DNA of 64,000 nt from Nemophila menziesii (lineage: Eukaryota > Streptophyta > Magnoliopsida > Boraginales > Hydrophyllaceae), in NCBI GenBank assembly GCA_029959085.1, contig JARWIR010000177.1:186001-250000 (forward strand). The letters are read 5' to 3'. Each line of letters starts with the position of its first letter. The stretch's first letter is position 1. Shown here one piece after another: positions 40,803 through 53,490 of this stretch. The position numbers and the translations under genes are program-made. The notes below the pieces were generated by a model. That model saw nothing but the letters and a program-made list of their open reading frames with translations. It had not been told where the DNA came from and ran no database searches.

Positions 40803-41294
40803 TACATTATACAGTATATGGTTGATATAAATAAAAAAATTTAAAAAAACCAGGCGTGGAATATTATTGGGCCTAATTTTAAAGATAACTATAATAATTT
40901 TTTCTTCCCTACTTACCTCTAATCTTAAAATATATATTTATATTATTAAAATACCTTTATACGCATGGTTATAGAAGATATATTTATTGTATTCAAGAAT
41001 TGTGCGTCTACAACTAGAGTAGCAAAGCCTATCAATCATATCTTAGTGTTGTAAAAAACTTTTTATTATTTTAAAACTTCTTATTCTATTTTGATTTTAG
41101 TTTCAATTTATTTCGTGAGCTCATAAAATTCTTAAATCGTTCCTTATTATAGAACATAAGTCTATTTTCCCTTTATTTTAAAAATTAATAACATGTATAT
41201 GTTAAAACAAAATTTATAAGAATTTATTTATAAAATTGGAACACAAACAAAATATTTTTTTAAGTAACATTAGAACAATAATATAGACAAAATA

Positions 41295-43733
41295 ATAGTT
41301 TATACATATCATTTGATTTTTTTAGTATATATAAATTTATATATTATTAGAATTATCATAGATAATTATACTCCGAAGAAATATATTATAATCATTCTTC
41401 ATTTCGATAGTATAGAAATACGACTATTGAAGAAAGATTTGTGTAACAAGGATATATCTTTTTAATTAGTAAAAAAGATTATAAATATTAATATATTCTT
41501 TGTTGTTTATTTGTTCTCTTGTTATCGGTCAATATAGTACATTATTCTCCCTAAATATTCTCTTTTGTTTGATTAAATTTACACTACTGATAAAGTATTA
41601 TATCCTTTATTTTTGAATTCTATATAATTCAATAGTGTATTTTAGTTGGTTAATATATTATGATTAATAATATCTTTATATAATATTGATTTTTTTAATA
41701 AAACATATTTCATGTAGTCTTTCAATTTTTCTTATTAATGTGTCTATTTTTTTATCTCTCAATATAATAAAATTCTTGTAATGTATGTGACTGAAAAAAA
41801 TATAATATATTCTATTCATAAAATTATATAATATAATAGATTCATATTTATATTTGGCTAAGTGTAATAAATTTTTTTAGGCGTGATAAATACGTAACGC
41901 AACAAAATCGTACCTAACAAAATCAACCTAGGTTGTTAAGATTGACGAAAGTTTCTCGATTAAAAAAACTAAATGTTTCATCCATAGAAGGAGACACATT
42001 AATAGCTTCTACAAATATATGGAATAAGTAGTCGACATAAGTTTAGTTAACAACCTAAGATATAGGGTTGTTTAAGTCCAATAAGTGATTAAATATGCAA
42101 CTAATTGCGATTTTTAAAATATAAAACATATACATATCTTGAGATTAAACTCTTGTGCTATTTAGTCTAACTTTGGCGCATACCATAAATTCTTCTCTAC
42201 ATATACTTATGCAATGATAATTTTTCATTGAAAAAACTTAAATATATTTACTAGGTTCATATGTATTATGTTAAAATTTATTTTGGGTTATACCTAATAT
42301 AGATGAATTACTTGTGAATTTTCACATTATTTTGTTTTATGTAATATATAAAAAATAAAAACTAAAAGCCGTATTTAGTAACATTGTTTTTAAAAGGTTT
42401 TTATAAATTTATTTAGCTCAATTTTGTCAAAATACAATTTTCATATATGTTGATACAATTTTTGATAGTGTAATTACTATTCAAGATCATATATTAGAAA
42501 AAATTCAGAATACGTATTATATAATTGCTTAATAATATTATTTTGTCTTGCTTTTTTAGAATAAGTAAAATATAGTAAATTCAACATGTATTATTTATAT
42601 TTGATATAATTAATAATATAAAAATAATAATATTAATAATTAAATAAAAGGAAATTGTAGAAATTTATAACTCTATACAATTTTGTATTTATAATAATCT
42701 TAAATTATAGGATTTGAAAAATATTTTAGTTTGTATGTAAATTATATATAGTTTTAATTTTAATAACTTCTACAAAAATCAAGCCAGAATATTATTTAAG
42801 ATAATAACTATACGTGAATTAATTAAAAATAAAAAATAAAGTTCGAACTAAAATGTTATATCGTAAAAAATAAATTAGGTATTAAGACAAGATCTTAGTA
42901 TGTTACATGATTTACACATAATTCTTTCATAAAAAACTGTACAATTTGATCGTTGGTCATGATATTTCATCACAATCATCCTCGTAGGAAGGAAAATTGT
43001 AATAAAATGTCATAACCACGAGCATATTGTATAGGTTACATAGGGTTACTGTGATATTTGGAGAATCGAGATTAATTTCAAGAGCTCTATATGTTTCAAT
43101 ACGTAAAAACAACTCAGGGAAAAGAATGTTTGAAGAAAATATAGCGGCAGAGAAAAGATTAAAAGTGTTGTGCCAGAATTAGGTTAAATTGTATATGTTT
43201 ATATAGTAGTTAGGAATGATGGGCCTGGTTTAGTTGGGCTTTACATTATACAGTATATGGTTGATATAAATAAAAAAAATTTAAAAAACCAGGCGTGGAA
43301 TATTATTGGGCCTAATTTTAAAGATAACTATAATAATTTTTTCATCCCTACTTACCTCTAATCTTAAAATATATATTTATATTTTTAAAATACCTTTATA
43401 TGCATGGTTATAGAAGATATATTTATTGTATTCAAGAATTGTGCGTCTACAACTAGAGTAACAAAGACTATCAATCATATCTTAGTGTTGTAAAAAACTT
43501 TTTATTATTTTAAAACTTCTTATTCTATTTTGATTTTAGTTTTAATTTATTTCGTGAGCTACTAAAATTCTTAAATCGTTCCTTATTATAGAACATAAGT
43601 TTATTTTCCCTTTATTTTAAAAATTAATAACATGTATATGTTAAAACAAAATTTATAAGAATTTATTTATAAAATTGGAAAACAAACAAAATATTTTTTT
43701 AAGTAACATTAGAACAATAATATAGACAAAATA
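41295..43733. repeat. Unit 18 (B mosaic, 2,439 bp)
   Basis: The front half matches unit 15 (CAACTAATTG, TTTTTGAATTC). The back half matches unit 16 (GATCATATATTAG, premature TGA, GAGCTACTAAAATTC). This is what an unequal exchange joining the two would produce. Confidence 0.93.
42957..43112 (-). pseudogene. Relic open frame, unit 18, truncated by TGA
   Basis: The back half of this mosaic unit is B3, so it inherits the TGA. Confidence 0.35.
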
Positions 43734-46183
43734 ATAGTTTATACATATCATTTTATTTTTTAGTATATATAAATTTATATATTATTAGAATTATCATAGA
43801 AAATTATACTCCGAAGAAATATATTATAATCATTCTTCATTTCGATAGTATAGAAATACGACTATTGAAGAAAGATTTGTGTAACAAGGATATATCTTTT
43901 TAATTAGTAAAAAAGATTATAAATATTAATATATTCTTTGTAGTTTATTTGTTCTCTTGTTATCAGTCAATATAGTACATTATTCTCCCTAAATATTCTC
44001 TTTTGTTTGATTAAATTTACACTACTGATAAAGTATTATATCCTTTATTTTTGTATTCTATATAATTCAATAGTATATTTTAGATGGTTAATATATTATG
44101 ATTAATAATAACTTTATATAATATTGATTTTTTTAATAAAACATATTTCATGTAGTCTTTCAATTTTTCTTATTAATGTGTCTATTTTTTTATCTCTCAA
44201 TATAATAAAATTCTTGTAATGTATGTGACTGAAAAAAATATAATATATTCTATTCATAAAATTATATAATATAATAGATTCATATTTATATTTGGCTAAG
44301 TGTAATAAATTTTTTTAGGCGTGATAAATACGTAACGCAACAAAATTGTACCTAACAAAATCAACCTAGGTTGTTAAGATTGACGAAAGTTTCTCGATTA
44401 AAAAAACTAAATGTTTCATCCATAGAAGGAGACACATTAATAGCTTCTACAAATATATGGAATAAGTAGTCGACATAAGTTTAGTTAACAACCTAAGATA
44501 TAGGTTTGTTTAAGTCCAATAAGTGATTAAATATGCAATTAATTGCGATTTTTAAAATATAAAACATATACATATCTTGAGATTAAACTCTTGTGCTATT
44601 TAGTCTAAGTTTGGCACATACCATAAATTCTTCTCTACATATACTTATGCAATGATAATTTTTCATTGAAAAAACTTAAATATATTTACTAGGTTCATAT
44701 GTATTATGTTAAAATTTATTTTGGGTTATACCTAATATAGATGAATTATTTGTGAATTTTCACATTATTTTGTTTTATGTAATATATAAAAAATAAAACT
44801 AAAAGCCGTATTTAGTAACATTGTTTTTAAAAGGTTTTTATAAATTTATTTAGCTCAATTTTGTCAAAATACAATTTTCATATATGTTGATACAATTTTT
44901 GATAGTGTAATTACTATTCAAGATCATATATTAGAAAAAATTCAGAATATGTATTATATAATTGCTTAATAATATTATTTTGTCTTGCTTTTTTAGAATA
45001 AGTAAAATATAGTAAATTCAACATGTATTATTTATATTTGATATAATTAATAATATAAAAATAATAATATAAAAATAATAATATTAATAATTAAATAAAA
45101 GGAAATTGTAGAAATTTATAACTCTATACAATTTTGTATTTATAATAATCTTAAATTATAGGATTTGAAAAATATTTTAGTTTGTATGTAAATTATATAT
45201 AGTTTTAATTTTAATAACTTCTACAAAAATCAAGCCAGAATATTATTTGAGATAATAACTATACGTGAATTAATTAAAAATAAAAAATAAAGTTCAAACT
45301 AAAATGTTATATCGTAAAAAATAAACTAGGTATTAAGACAAGATCTTAGTATGTTACATGATTTAGACATAATTCTTTCATAAAAAACTGTACAATTTGA
45401 TCGTTGGTCATGATATTTCATCACAATCATCCTCGTAGGAAGGAAAATTGTAATAAAATGTCATAACCACGAGCATATTGTATAGGTTACATAGGGTTAC
45501 TGTGATATTTGGAGAATCGAGATTAATTTCAAGAGTTCTATATGTTTCAATACGTAAAAACAACTCAGGGAAAAGAATGTTTGAAGAAAATATAGCGGCA
45601 GAGAAAAGATTAAAAGTGTTGTGCCAGAATTAGGTTAAATTGTATATGTTTATATAGTAGTTAGGAATGATGGGCCTGGTTTAGTTGGGCTTTACATTAT
45701 ACAGTATATGGTTGATATAAATAAAAAAATTTAAAAAACCATGCGTGGAATATTATTGGGCCTAATTTTAAAGATAACTATAATAATTTTTTCATCCCTA
45801 CTTACCTCTAATCTTAAAATATATATTTATATTTTTAAAATACCTTTATATGCATGGTTATAGAAGATATATTTATTGTATTCAAGAATTGTGCGTCTAC
45901 AACTAGAGTAACAAAGCCTATCAATCATATCTTAGTGTTGTAAAAAACTTTTTATTATTTTAAAACTTCTTATTCTATTTTGATTTTAGTTTTAATTTAT
46001 TTCGTGAGCTCATAAAATTCTTAAATCGTTCCTTATTATAGAACATAAGTTTATTTTCCCTTTATTTTAAAAATTAATAACATGTATATGTTAAAACAAA
46101 ATTTATAAGAATTTATTTATAAAATTGGAAAACAAACAAAATATTTTTTTAAGTAACATTAGAACAATAATATAGACAAAATA
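43734..46183. repeat. Unit 19 (subfamily B3, 2,450 bp)
   Basis: Has GGCACATACC, ATAAACTAGG and the 15-bp A/T block, shared with unit 26. The front resembles the B2 units 14 and 17. Confidence 0.94.
45408..45563 (-). pseudogene. Relic open frame, unit 19, truncated by TGA
   Basis: B3 copy with AGAGTTCTATATG for AGAGCTCTATATG, also seen in units 20 and 26. Confidence 0.35.
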
Positions 46184-48619
46184 ATAGTTTATACATATCA
46201 TTTTATTTTTTAGTATATATAAATTTATATATTATTAGAATTATCATAGAAAATTATACTCCGAAGAAATATATTATAATCATTCTTCATTTCGATAGTA
46301 TAGAAATACGACTATTGAAGAAAGATTTGTGTAACAAGGATATATCTTTTTAATTAGTAAAAAAGATTATAAATATTAATATATTCTTTGTAGTTTATTT
46401 GTTCTCTTGTTATCAGTCAATATAGTACATTATTCTCCATAAATATTCTCTTTTGTTTGATTAAATTTACACTACTGATAAAGTATTATATCCTTTATTT
46501 TTGTATTCTATATAATTCAATAGTATATTTTAGATGGTTAATATATTATGATTAATAATAACTTTATATAATATTGATTTTTTTAATAAAACATATTTCA
46601 TGTAGTCTTTTAATTTTTCTTATTAATGTGTCCATTTTTTTATCTCTCAAAATAATAACAGTCTTGTAATGTATGTGACTGAAAAAAATATAATATATTC
46701 TATTCATAAAATTATATATTATAATAGATTCATATTTATATTTGGCTAAGCGTAATAATTTTTTTAGGCGTGATAAATACGTAACGCAACAAAATTGTAC
46801 CTAACAAAATCAACCTAGGTTGTTAAGATTGACGAAAGTTTCTCGATTAAAAAAACTAAATGTTTCATCCATAGAAGGAGACACATTAATAGCTTCTACA
46901 GATATATGGAATAAGTAGTCGACATAAGTTTAGTTGACAACCTAATATATAGTGTTGTTTAAGTCCAATAAGTGATTAAAAATGCAATTAATTGTGATTT
47001 TTAAAATATAAAACACATACATATCTTGAGATTAAACTCTTGTGCTATTTAGTCTGAGTTTGGCGCATACCATAAATTATTCTCTACATATATTTATGCA
47101 ATGATAATTTTTCATTGAAAAAACTTAAATATATTTACTAGGTTCATATGTATTATGTTAAAATTTATTTTGGGCTATACCGAATATAGATGAATTATTT
47201 GTGAATTTTCACATTATTTTGTTTTATGTAATATATAAAAAATAGAAACTAAAAGCCGTATTTAGTAACATTGTTTTTAAAAGGTTTTTATAAATTTATT
47301 TAGCTCAATTTTGTCAAAATAAAATTTTCATATATGTTGATACAATTTTTGATAGTGTAATTACTATTCAAGATTATATATTAGAAAAAATCCGGAATAC
47401 ATATTATATAATTGCTTAATAATATTATTTTGTCTTGCTTTTTTAGAATAAGTAAAATATAGTAAATTCAACACGTATTATTTATATTTGATATAATTAA
47501 TCATATAAAAATAATAATATTAATAATTAAATAAAAGGAAATTGTAGAAATTTATAACTCTATACAATTTTGTATTTATAATAATCTTAAATTATAGGAT
47601 TTGAAAAATATTTTAGTTTGTATGTTAATTATATATAGTTTTAATTTTAATAACTTCTACAAAAATCAAGCCAGAATATTATTTGAGATAATAACTATAC
47701 GTGAATTAATTAAAAATAAAAAATAAAGTTCGAACTAAAATGTTATATCGTAAAAAATAAATTAGGTATTAACACAAGATCTTAGTATGTTACATGATTT
47801 AGGCATAATTCTTTCATAAAAAACTGTACAATTTGATCGTTGGTCATGATATTTCATCACAATCATCCTCGTAGGAAGGAAAATTGTAATAAAATGTCAT
47901 AACCACGAGCATATTGTATAGGTGACATAGGGTTACTGTGATATTTGGAGAATCGAGATTAATTTCAAGAGTTCTATATGTTTCAATACGTAAAAACAAC
48001 TCAGGGAAAAGAATGTTTGAAGAAAATATAGCGGCAGAGAAAAGATTAAAAGTGTTGTGCCAGAATTAGGTTAAATTGTATATGTTTATATAGTAGTTAG
48101 GAATGATGGGCCTGGTTTAGTTGGGCTTTACATTATACAGTATATGGTTGATATAAATAAAAAAATTTAAAAAACCAGGCGTGGAATATTATTGGGCCTA
48201 ATTTTAAAGATAACTATAATAATTTTTTCATCCCTACTTACCTCTAATCTTAAAATATATATTTATATTTTTAAAATACCTTTATATGCATGGTTATAGA
48301 AGATATATTTATTGTATTCAAGAATTGTGCGTCTACAACTAGAGTAACAAAGCCTATCAATCATATCTTAGTGTTGTAAAAAACTTTTTATTATTTTAAA
48401 ACTTCTTATTCTATTTTGATTTTAGTTTTAATTTATTTCGTGAGCTCATAAAATTCTTAAATCGTTCCTTATTATAGAACATAAGTTTATTTTCCCTTTA
48501 TTTTAAAAATTAATAACATGTATATGTTAAAACAAAATTTATAAGAATTTATTTATAAAATTGGAAAACAAACAAAATATTTTTTTAAGTAACATTAGAA
48601 CAATAATATAGACAAAATA
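46184..48619. repeat. Unit 20 (subfamily B3, 2,436 bp)
   Basis: The front has a distinctive set of states (GTGTCCATTT, AATAACAGTC, GGCTAAGCGTAATAA, TCTACAGATATATGG) shared only with units 21 and 27. Confidence 0.94.
47844..47999 (-). pseudogene. Relic open frame, unit 20, truncated by TGA
   Basis: B3 copy with a private change GGTGACATAGGG for GGTTACATAGGG. Confidence 0.35.
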
Positions 48620-51050
48620 ATAGTTTATACATATCATTTTATTTTTTAGTATATATAAATTTATATATTATTAGAATTATCATAGAAAATTATACTCCGA
48701 AGAAATATATTATAATCATTCTTCATTTCGATAGTATAGAAATACGACTATTGAAGAAAGATTTGTGTAACAAGGATATATCTTTTTAATTAGTAAAAAA
48801 GATTATAAATATTAATATATTCTTTGTAGTTTATTTGTTCTCTTGTTATCAGTCAATATAGTACATTATTCTCCCTAAATATTCTCTTTTGTTTGATTAA
48901 ATTTACACTACTGATAAAGTATTATATCCTTTATTTTTGTATTCTATATAATTCAATAGTATATTTTAGATGGTTAATATATTATGATTAATAATAACTT
49001 TATATAATATTGATTTTTTTAATAAAACATATTTCATGTAGTCTTTTAATTTTTCTTATTAATGTGTCCATTTTTTTATCTCTCAAAATAATAACAGTCT
49101 TGTAATGTATGTGACTGAAAAAAATATAATATATTCTATTCATAAAATTATATATTATAATAGATTCATATTTATATTTGGCTAAGCGTAATAATTTTTT
49201 TAGGCGTGATAAATACGTAACGCAACAAAATTGTACCTAACAAAATCAACCTAGGTTGTTAAGATTGACGAAAGTTTCTCGATTAAAAAAACTAAATGTT
49301 TCATCCATAGAAGGAGACACATTAATAGCTTCTACAGATATATGGAATAAGTAGTCGACATAAGTTTAGTTGACAACCTAATATATAGGGTTGTTTAAGT
49401 CCAATAAGTGATTAAAAATGCAATTAATTGTGATTTTTAAAATATAAAACACATACATATCTTGAGATTAAACTCTTGTGCTATTTAGTCTGAGTTTGGC
49501 GCATACCATAAATTCTTCTCTACATATACTTATGCAATGATAATTTTTTCATTGAAAAAACTTAAATATATTTACTAGGTTCATATGTATTATGTTAAAA
49601 TTTATTTTGGGCTATACCTAATATAGATGAATTATTTGTGAATTTTCTTTGTTTTATGTAATATATAAAAAATAGAAACTAAAAGCCGTATTTAGTAACA
49701 TTGTTTTTAAAAGGTTTTTATAAATTTATTTAGCTCAATTTTGTCAAAATACAATTTTCATATATGTTGATATAATTTTTGATAGTGTAATTACTATTCA
49801 AGATTATATAATAGAAAAAATCCAGAATACATATTATATAATTGCTTAATAATATTATTTTGTCTTGCTTTTTTAGAATAAGTAAAATATAGTAAATTCA
49901 ACATGTATTATTTATATTTGATATAATTAATAATATAAAAATAATAATATTAATAATTAAATAAAAGGAAATTGTAGAAATTTATAACTCTATACAATTT
50001 TGTATTTATAATAATCTTAAATTATAGGATATGAAAAATATTTTAGTTTGTATGTTAATTATATATAGTTTCAATTTTAATAACTTCTACAAAAATCAAG
50101 CCAGAATATTATTTGAGATAATAACTATACGTGAATTAATTAAAAATAAAAAATAAAGTTCAAATTAAAATGTTATATCGTAAAAAATAAATTAGGTATT
50201 AACACAAGATCTTAGTATGTTACATGATTTAGGCATAATTCTTTCATAAACAACTGTACAATTTGATCGTTGGCCATGATATTTCATCACAATCATCCTC
50301 GTAGGAAGGAAAATTGTAATAAAATGTCATAACCACGAGCATATTGTATAGGTTACATAGGGTTACTGTGATATTTGGAGAATCAAGATTAATTTGAAGA
50401 GCTCTATATGTTTCAATACGTAAAAACAACTCAGGGAAAAGAATATTAGAAGAAAATATAGCGGCAGAGAAAAGATTAAAAGTGTTGTGCCAGAATTAGG
50501 TTAAATTGTATATCTTTATATAGTAGTTATGAATGATGGGCCTGGTTTAGTTGGGCTTTACATTATACAGTATATGGTTGATATAAATAAAAAAATTTAA
50601 AAAAACCAGGCGTGGAATATTATTGGGCCTAATTTTAAAGATAACTATAATAATTTTTTCTTTCCTACTTACCTCTAATCTTAAAATATATATTTATATT
50701 TTTAAAATACCTTTATACGCATGGTTATAGAAGATATATTTATTCTATTCAAGAATTGTGCGTCTACAACTAGAGTAGCAAAGCCTATCAATCATATCTT
50801 AGTGTTGTAAAAAACTTTTTATTATTGTAAAACTTCTTATTCTATTTTGATTTTAGTTTCGATTTATTTCGTGAGCTCATAAAATTCTTAAATCGTTCCT
50901 TATTATAGAACATAAGTTTATTTTCCCTTTATTTTAAAAATTAATAACATGTATATGTTAAAACAAAATTTATAAGAATTTATTTATAAAATTGGAACAC
51001 AAACAAAATATTTTTTTAAGTAACATTAGAACAATAATATAGACAAAATA
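48620..51050. repeat. Unit 21 (B mosaic, 2,431 bp)
   Basis: The front matches unit 20 up to at least 49,432, and the back matches unit 14 from about 49,640. It therefore contains the junction between the two copies of the seven-unit repeat. Confidence 0.94.
50244..50429 (-). pseudogene. Relic open frame, unit 21
   Basis: B2 form; Cys60 instead of Phe60, a change absent from counterpart unit 14. Confidence 0.3.
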
Positions 51051-52679
51051 ATAGTTTATACATATCATTTGATTTTTTAGTATATATAAATTTATATATT
51101 ATTAGAATTATCATAGAAAATTATACTCCGAAGAAATATATTATAATCATTCTTCATTTCGATAGTATAGAAATACGACTATTGAAGAAAGATTTGTGTA
51201 ACAAGGATATATCTTTTTAATTAGTAAAAAAGATTATAAATATTAATATATTCTTTGTTGTTTATTTGTTCTCTTGTTATCAGTCAATATAGTACATTAT
51301 TCTCCCTAAATATTCTCTTTTGTTTGATTAAATTTACACTACTGATAAAGTATTATATCCTTTATTTTTGAATTCTATATAATTCAATAGTGTATTTTAG
51401 TTGGTTAATATATTATGATTAATAATAACTTTATATAATATTGATTTTTTTAATAAAACATATTTCATGTAGTCTTTCAATTTTTCTTATTAATGTGTAT
51501 TTTTTTATCTCTCAATATAATAAAATTCTTGTAATGTATGTGACTGAAAAAAATATAATATATTCTATTCATAAAATTATATAATATAATAGATTCATAT
51601 TTATATTTGGCTAAGTGTAATAAATTTTTTTAGGCGTGATAAATACGTAACGCAACAAAATCGTACCTAACAAAATCAACCTAGGTTGTTAAGATTGACG
51701 AAAGTTTCTCGATTAAAAAAACTAAATGTTTCATCCATAGAAGGAGACACATTAATAGCTTCTACAAATATATGGAATAAGTAGTCGACATAAGTTTAGT
51801 TAACAACCTAAGATATAGGGTTGTTTAAGTCCAATAAGTGATTAAATATGCAACTAATTGCGATTTTTAAAATATAAAACATATACATATCTTGAGATTA
51901 AACTCTTGTGCTATTTAGTCTAAGTTTGGCGCATACCATAAATTCTTCTCTACATATACTTATGCAATGATAATTTTTCATTGAAAAAACTTAAATATAT
52001 TTACTAGGTTCATATGTATTATGTTAAAATTTCTTTTGGGTTATACCTAATATAGATGAATTATTTGTGAATTTTCACATTATTTTGTTTTATGTAATAT
52101 ATAAAAAATAGAAACTAAAAGCCGTATTTAGTAACATTGTTTTTAAAAGGTTTTTATAAATTTATTTAGCTCAATTTTGTCAAAATACAATTTTCATATA
52201 TGTTGATATAATTTTCGATAGTGTAATTACTATTCAAGATTATATAATAGAAAAAATCCAGAATACATATTATATAATTGCTTAATAATATTATTTTGTC
52301 TTGCTTTTTTAGAATAAGTAAAATATAGTAAATTCAACATGTATTATTTATATTTGATATAATTAATAATATAAAAATAATAATATTAATAATTAAATAA
52401 AAGGAAATTGTAGAAATTTATAACTCTATACAATTTTGTATTTATAATAATCTTAAATTATAGGATATGAAAAATATTTTAGTTTGTATGTTAATTATAT
52501 ATAGTTTCAATTTTAATAACTTCTACAAAAATCAAGCCAGAATATTATTTGAGATAATAACTATACGTGAATTAATTAAAAATAAAAAATAAAGTTCAAA
52601 TTAAAATGTTATATAGTAAAAAATAAATTAGGTATTAACACAAGATCTTAGTATGTTACATGATTTAGGCATATTTCTT

Positions 52680-52865
52680 TCATAAAAAACTGTACAATTT
52701 GATCGTTGGCCATGATATTTCATCACAATCATCCTCGTAAGAAGGAAAATTGTAATAAAATTCCATAACCACGAACATATTGTATAGGTTACATAGGGTT
52801 ACTGTGATATTTAGAGAATCAAGATTAATTTGAAGAGCTCTATGTGTTTCAATACGTAAAAACAA
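52680..52865 (-). pseudogene. Relic open frame, unit 22
   Basis: Unit 15 form except Glu35 instead of Ala35. This non-conservative change arose after the 17-kb duplication. Confidence 0.3.
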
Positions 52866-52951
52866 CTCAGGGAAAAGAATATTTGAAGAAAAATATAGCG
52901 GCAGAGAAAAGATTAAAAGTGTTGTGCCAGAATTAGGTTAAATTGTATATG

Positions 52952-52995
52952 ATTATATAGTAGTTAGGAATGATGGGCATGGTTTAGTTGGGCTT
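52952..52995 (-). promoter_or_regulatory. Promoter-like module of unit 22, B1 variant
   Basis: Same altered TATA string and ATGCCCA as its higher-order counterpart in unit 15. Confidence 0.4.
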
Positions 52996-53490
52996 TACAT
53001 TATACAGTATATATGGTTGATATAAATAAAAAAAAAAAAAAAAAACCAGGCCTGGAATTTTATTTGGCCTAATTTTAAGGATAACTATAATAATTTTTTC
53101 TTCCCTACTAACCTCTAATCTTAAAATATATATTTATATTTTTAAAATACCTTTATACGCATGGTTATAGAAGATATATTTATTGTATTCAAGAATTGTG
53201 CGTCTACAACTAGAGTAGCAAAGCCTATCAATCATATCTTAGTGTTGTAAAAAACTTTTTATTATTTTAAAACTTCTTATTCTATTTTGATTTTAGTTTC
53301 AATTTATTTCGTGAGCTCATAAAATTCTTAAATCGTTCCTTATTATAGAACATAAGTTTATTTTCCCTTTATTTTAAAAATTAATAACATGTATATGTTA
53401 AAACAAAATTTATAAGAATTTATTTATAAAATTGGAACACAAACAAAATATTTTTTTAAGTAACATTAGAACAATAATATAGACAAAATA

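Larger units (their letters stand above)
38864..41294. repeat. Unit 17 (subfamily B2, 2,431 bp)
   Basis: Has TATATTATATTCAT, GTTTTGAAAAGG and a broken promoter box (TTGGGATTT), all shared with unit 24. Confidence 0.94.
32450..49512. repeat. Seven-unit higher-order repeat, copy 1 (about 17,063 bp)
   Basis: Unit starts and unit lengths repeat with an offset of 17,063 bp: units 14-19 (2431, 2440, 2436, 2431, 2439, 2450) match units 21-26 (2431, 2440, 2436, 2431, 2438, 2450). Unit-specific variants repeat in the same order: CAACTAATTG in 15/22 and 18/25, GGGATTTACATT in 17/24, GTTTTGAAAAGG in 17/24, GGCACATACC in 19/26, and CTCCATAAATATT in 20/27. The left edge lies between about 32,370 and 32,577, because the front of unit 14 does not match the front of unit 21. 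Confidence 0.93.
51051..53490. repeat. Unit 22 (subfamily B1, 2,440 bp)
   Basis: Counterpart of unit 15. The only clear difference seen is ATTCCATAACC for ATGCCATAACC. Confidence 0.94.
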
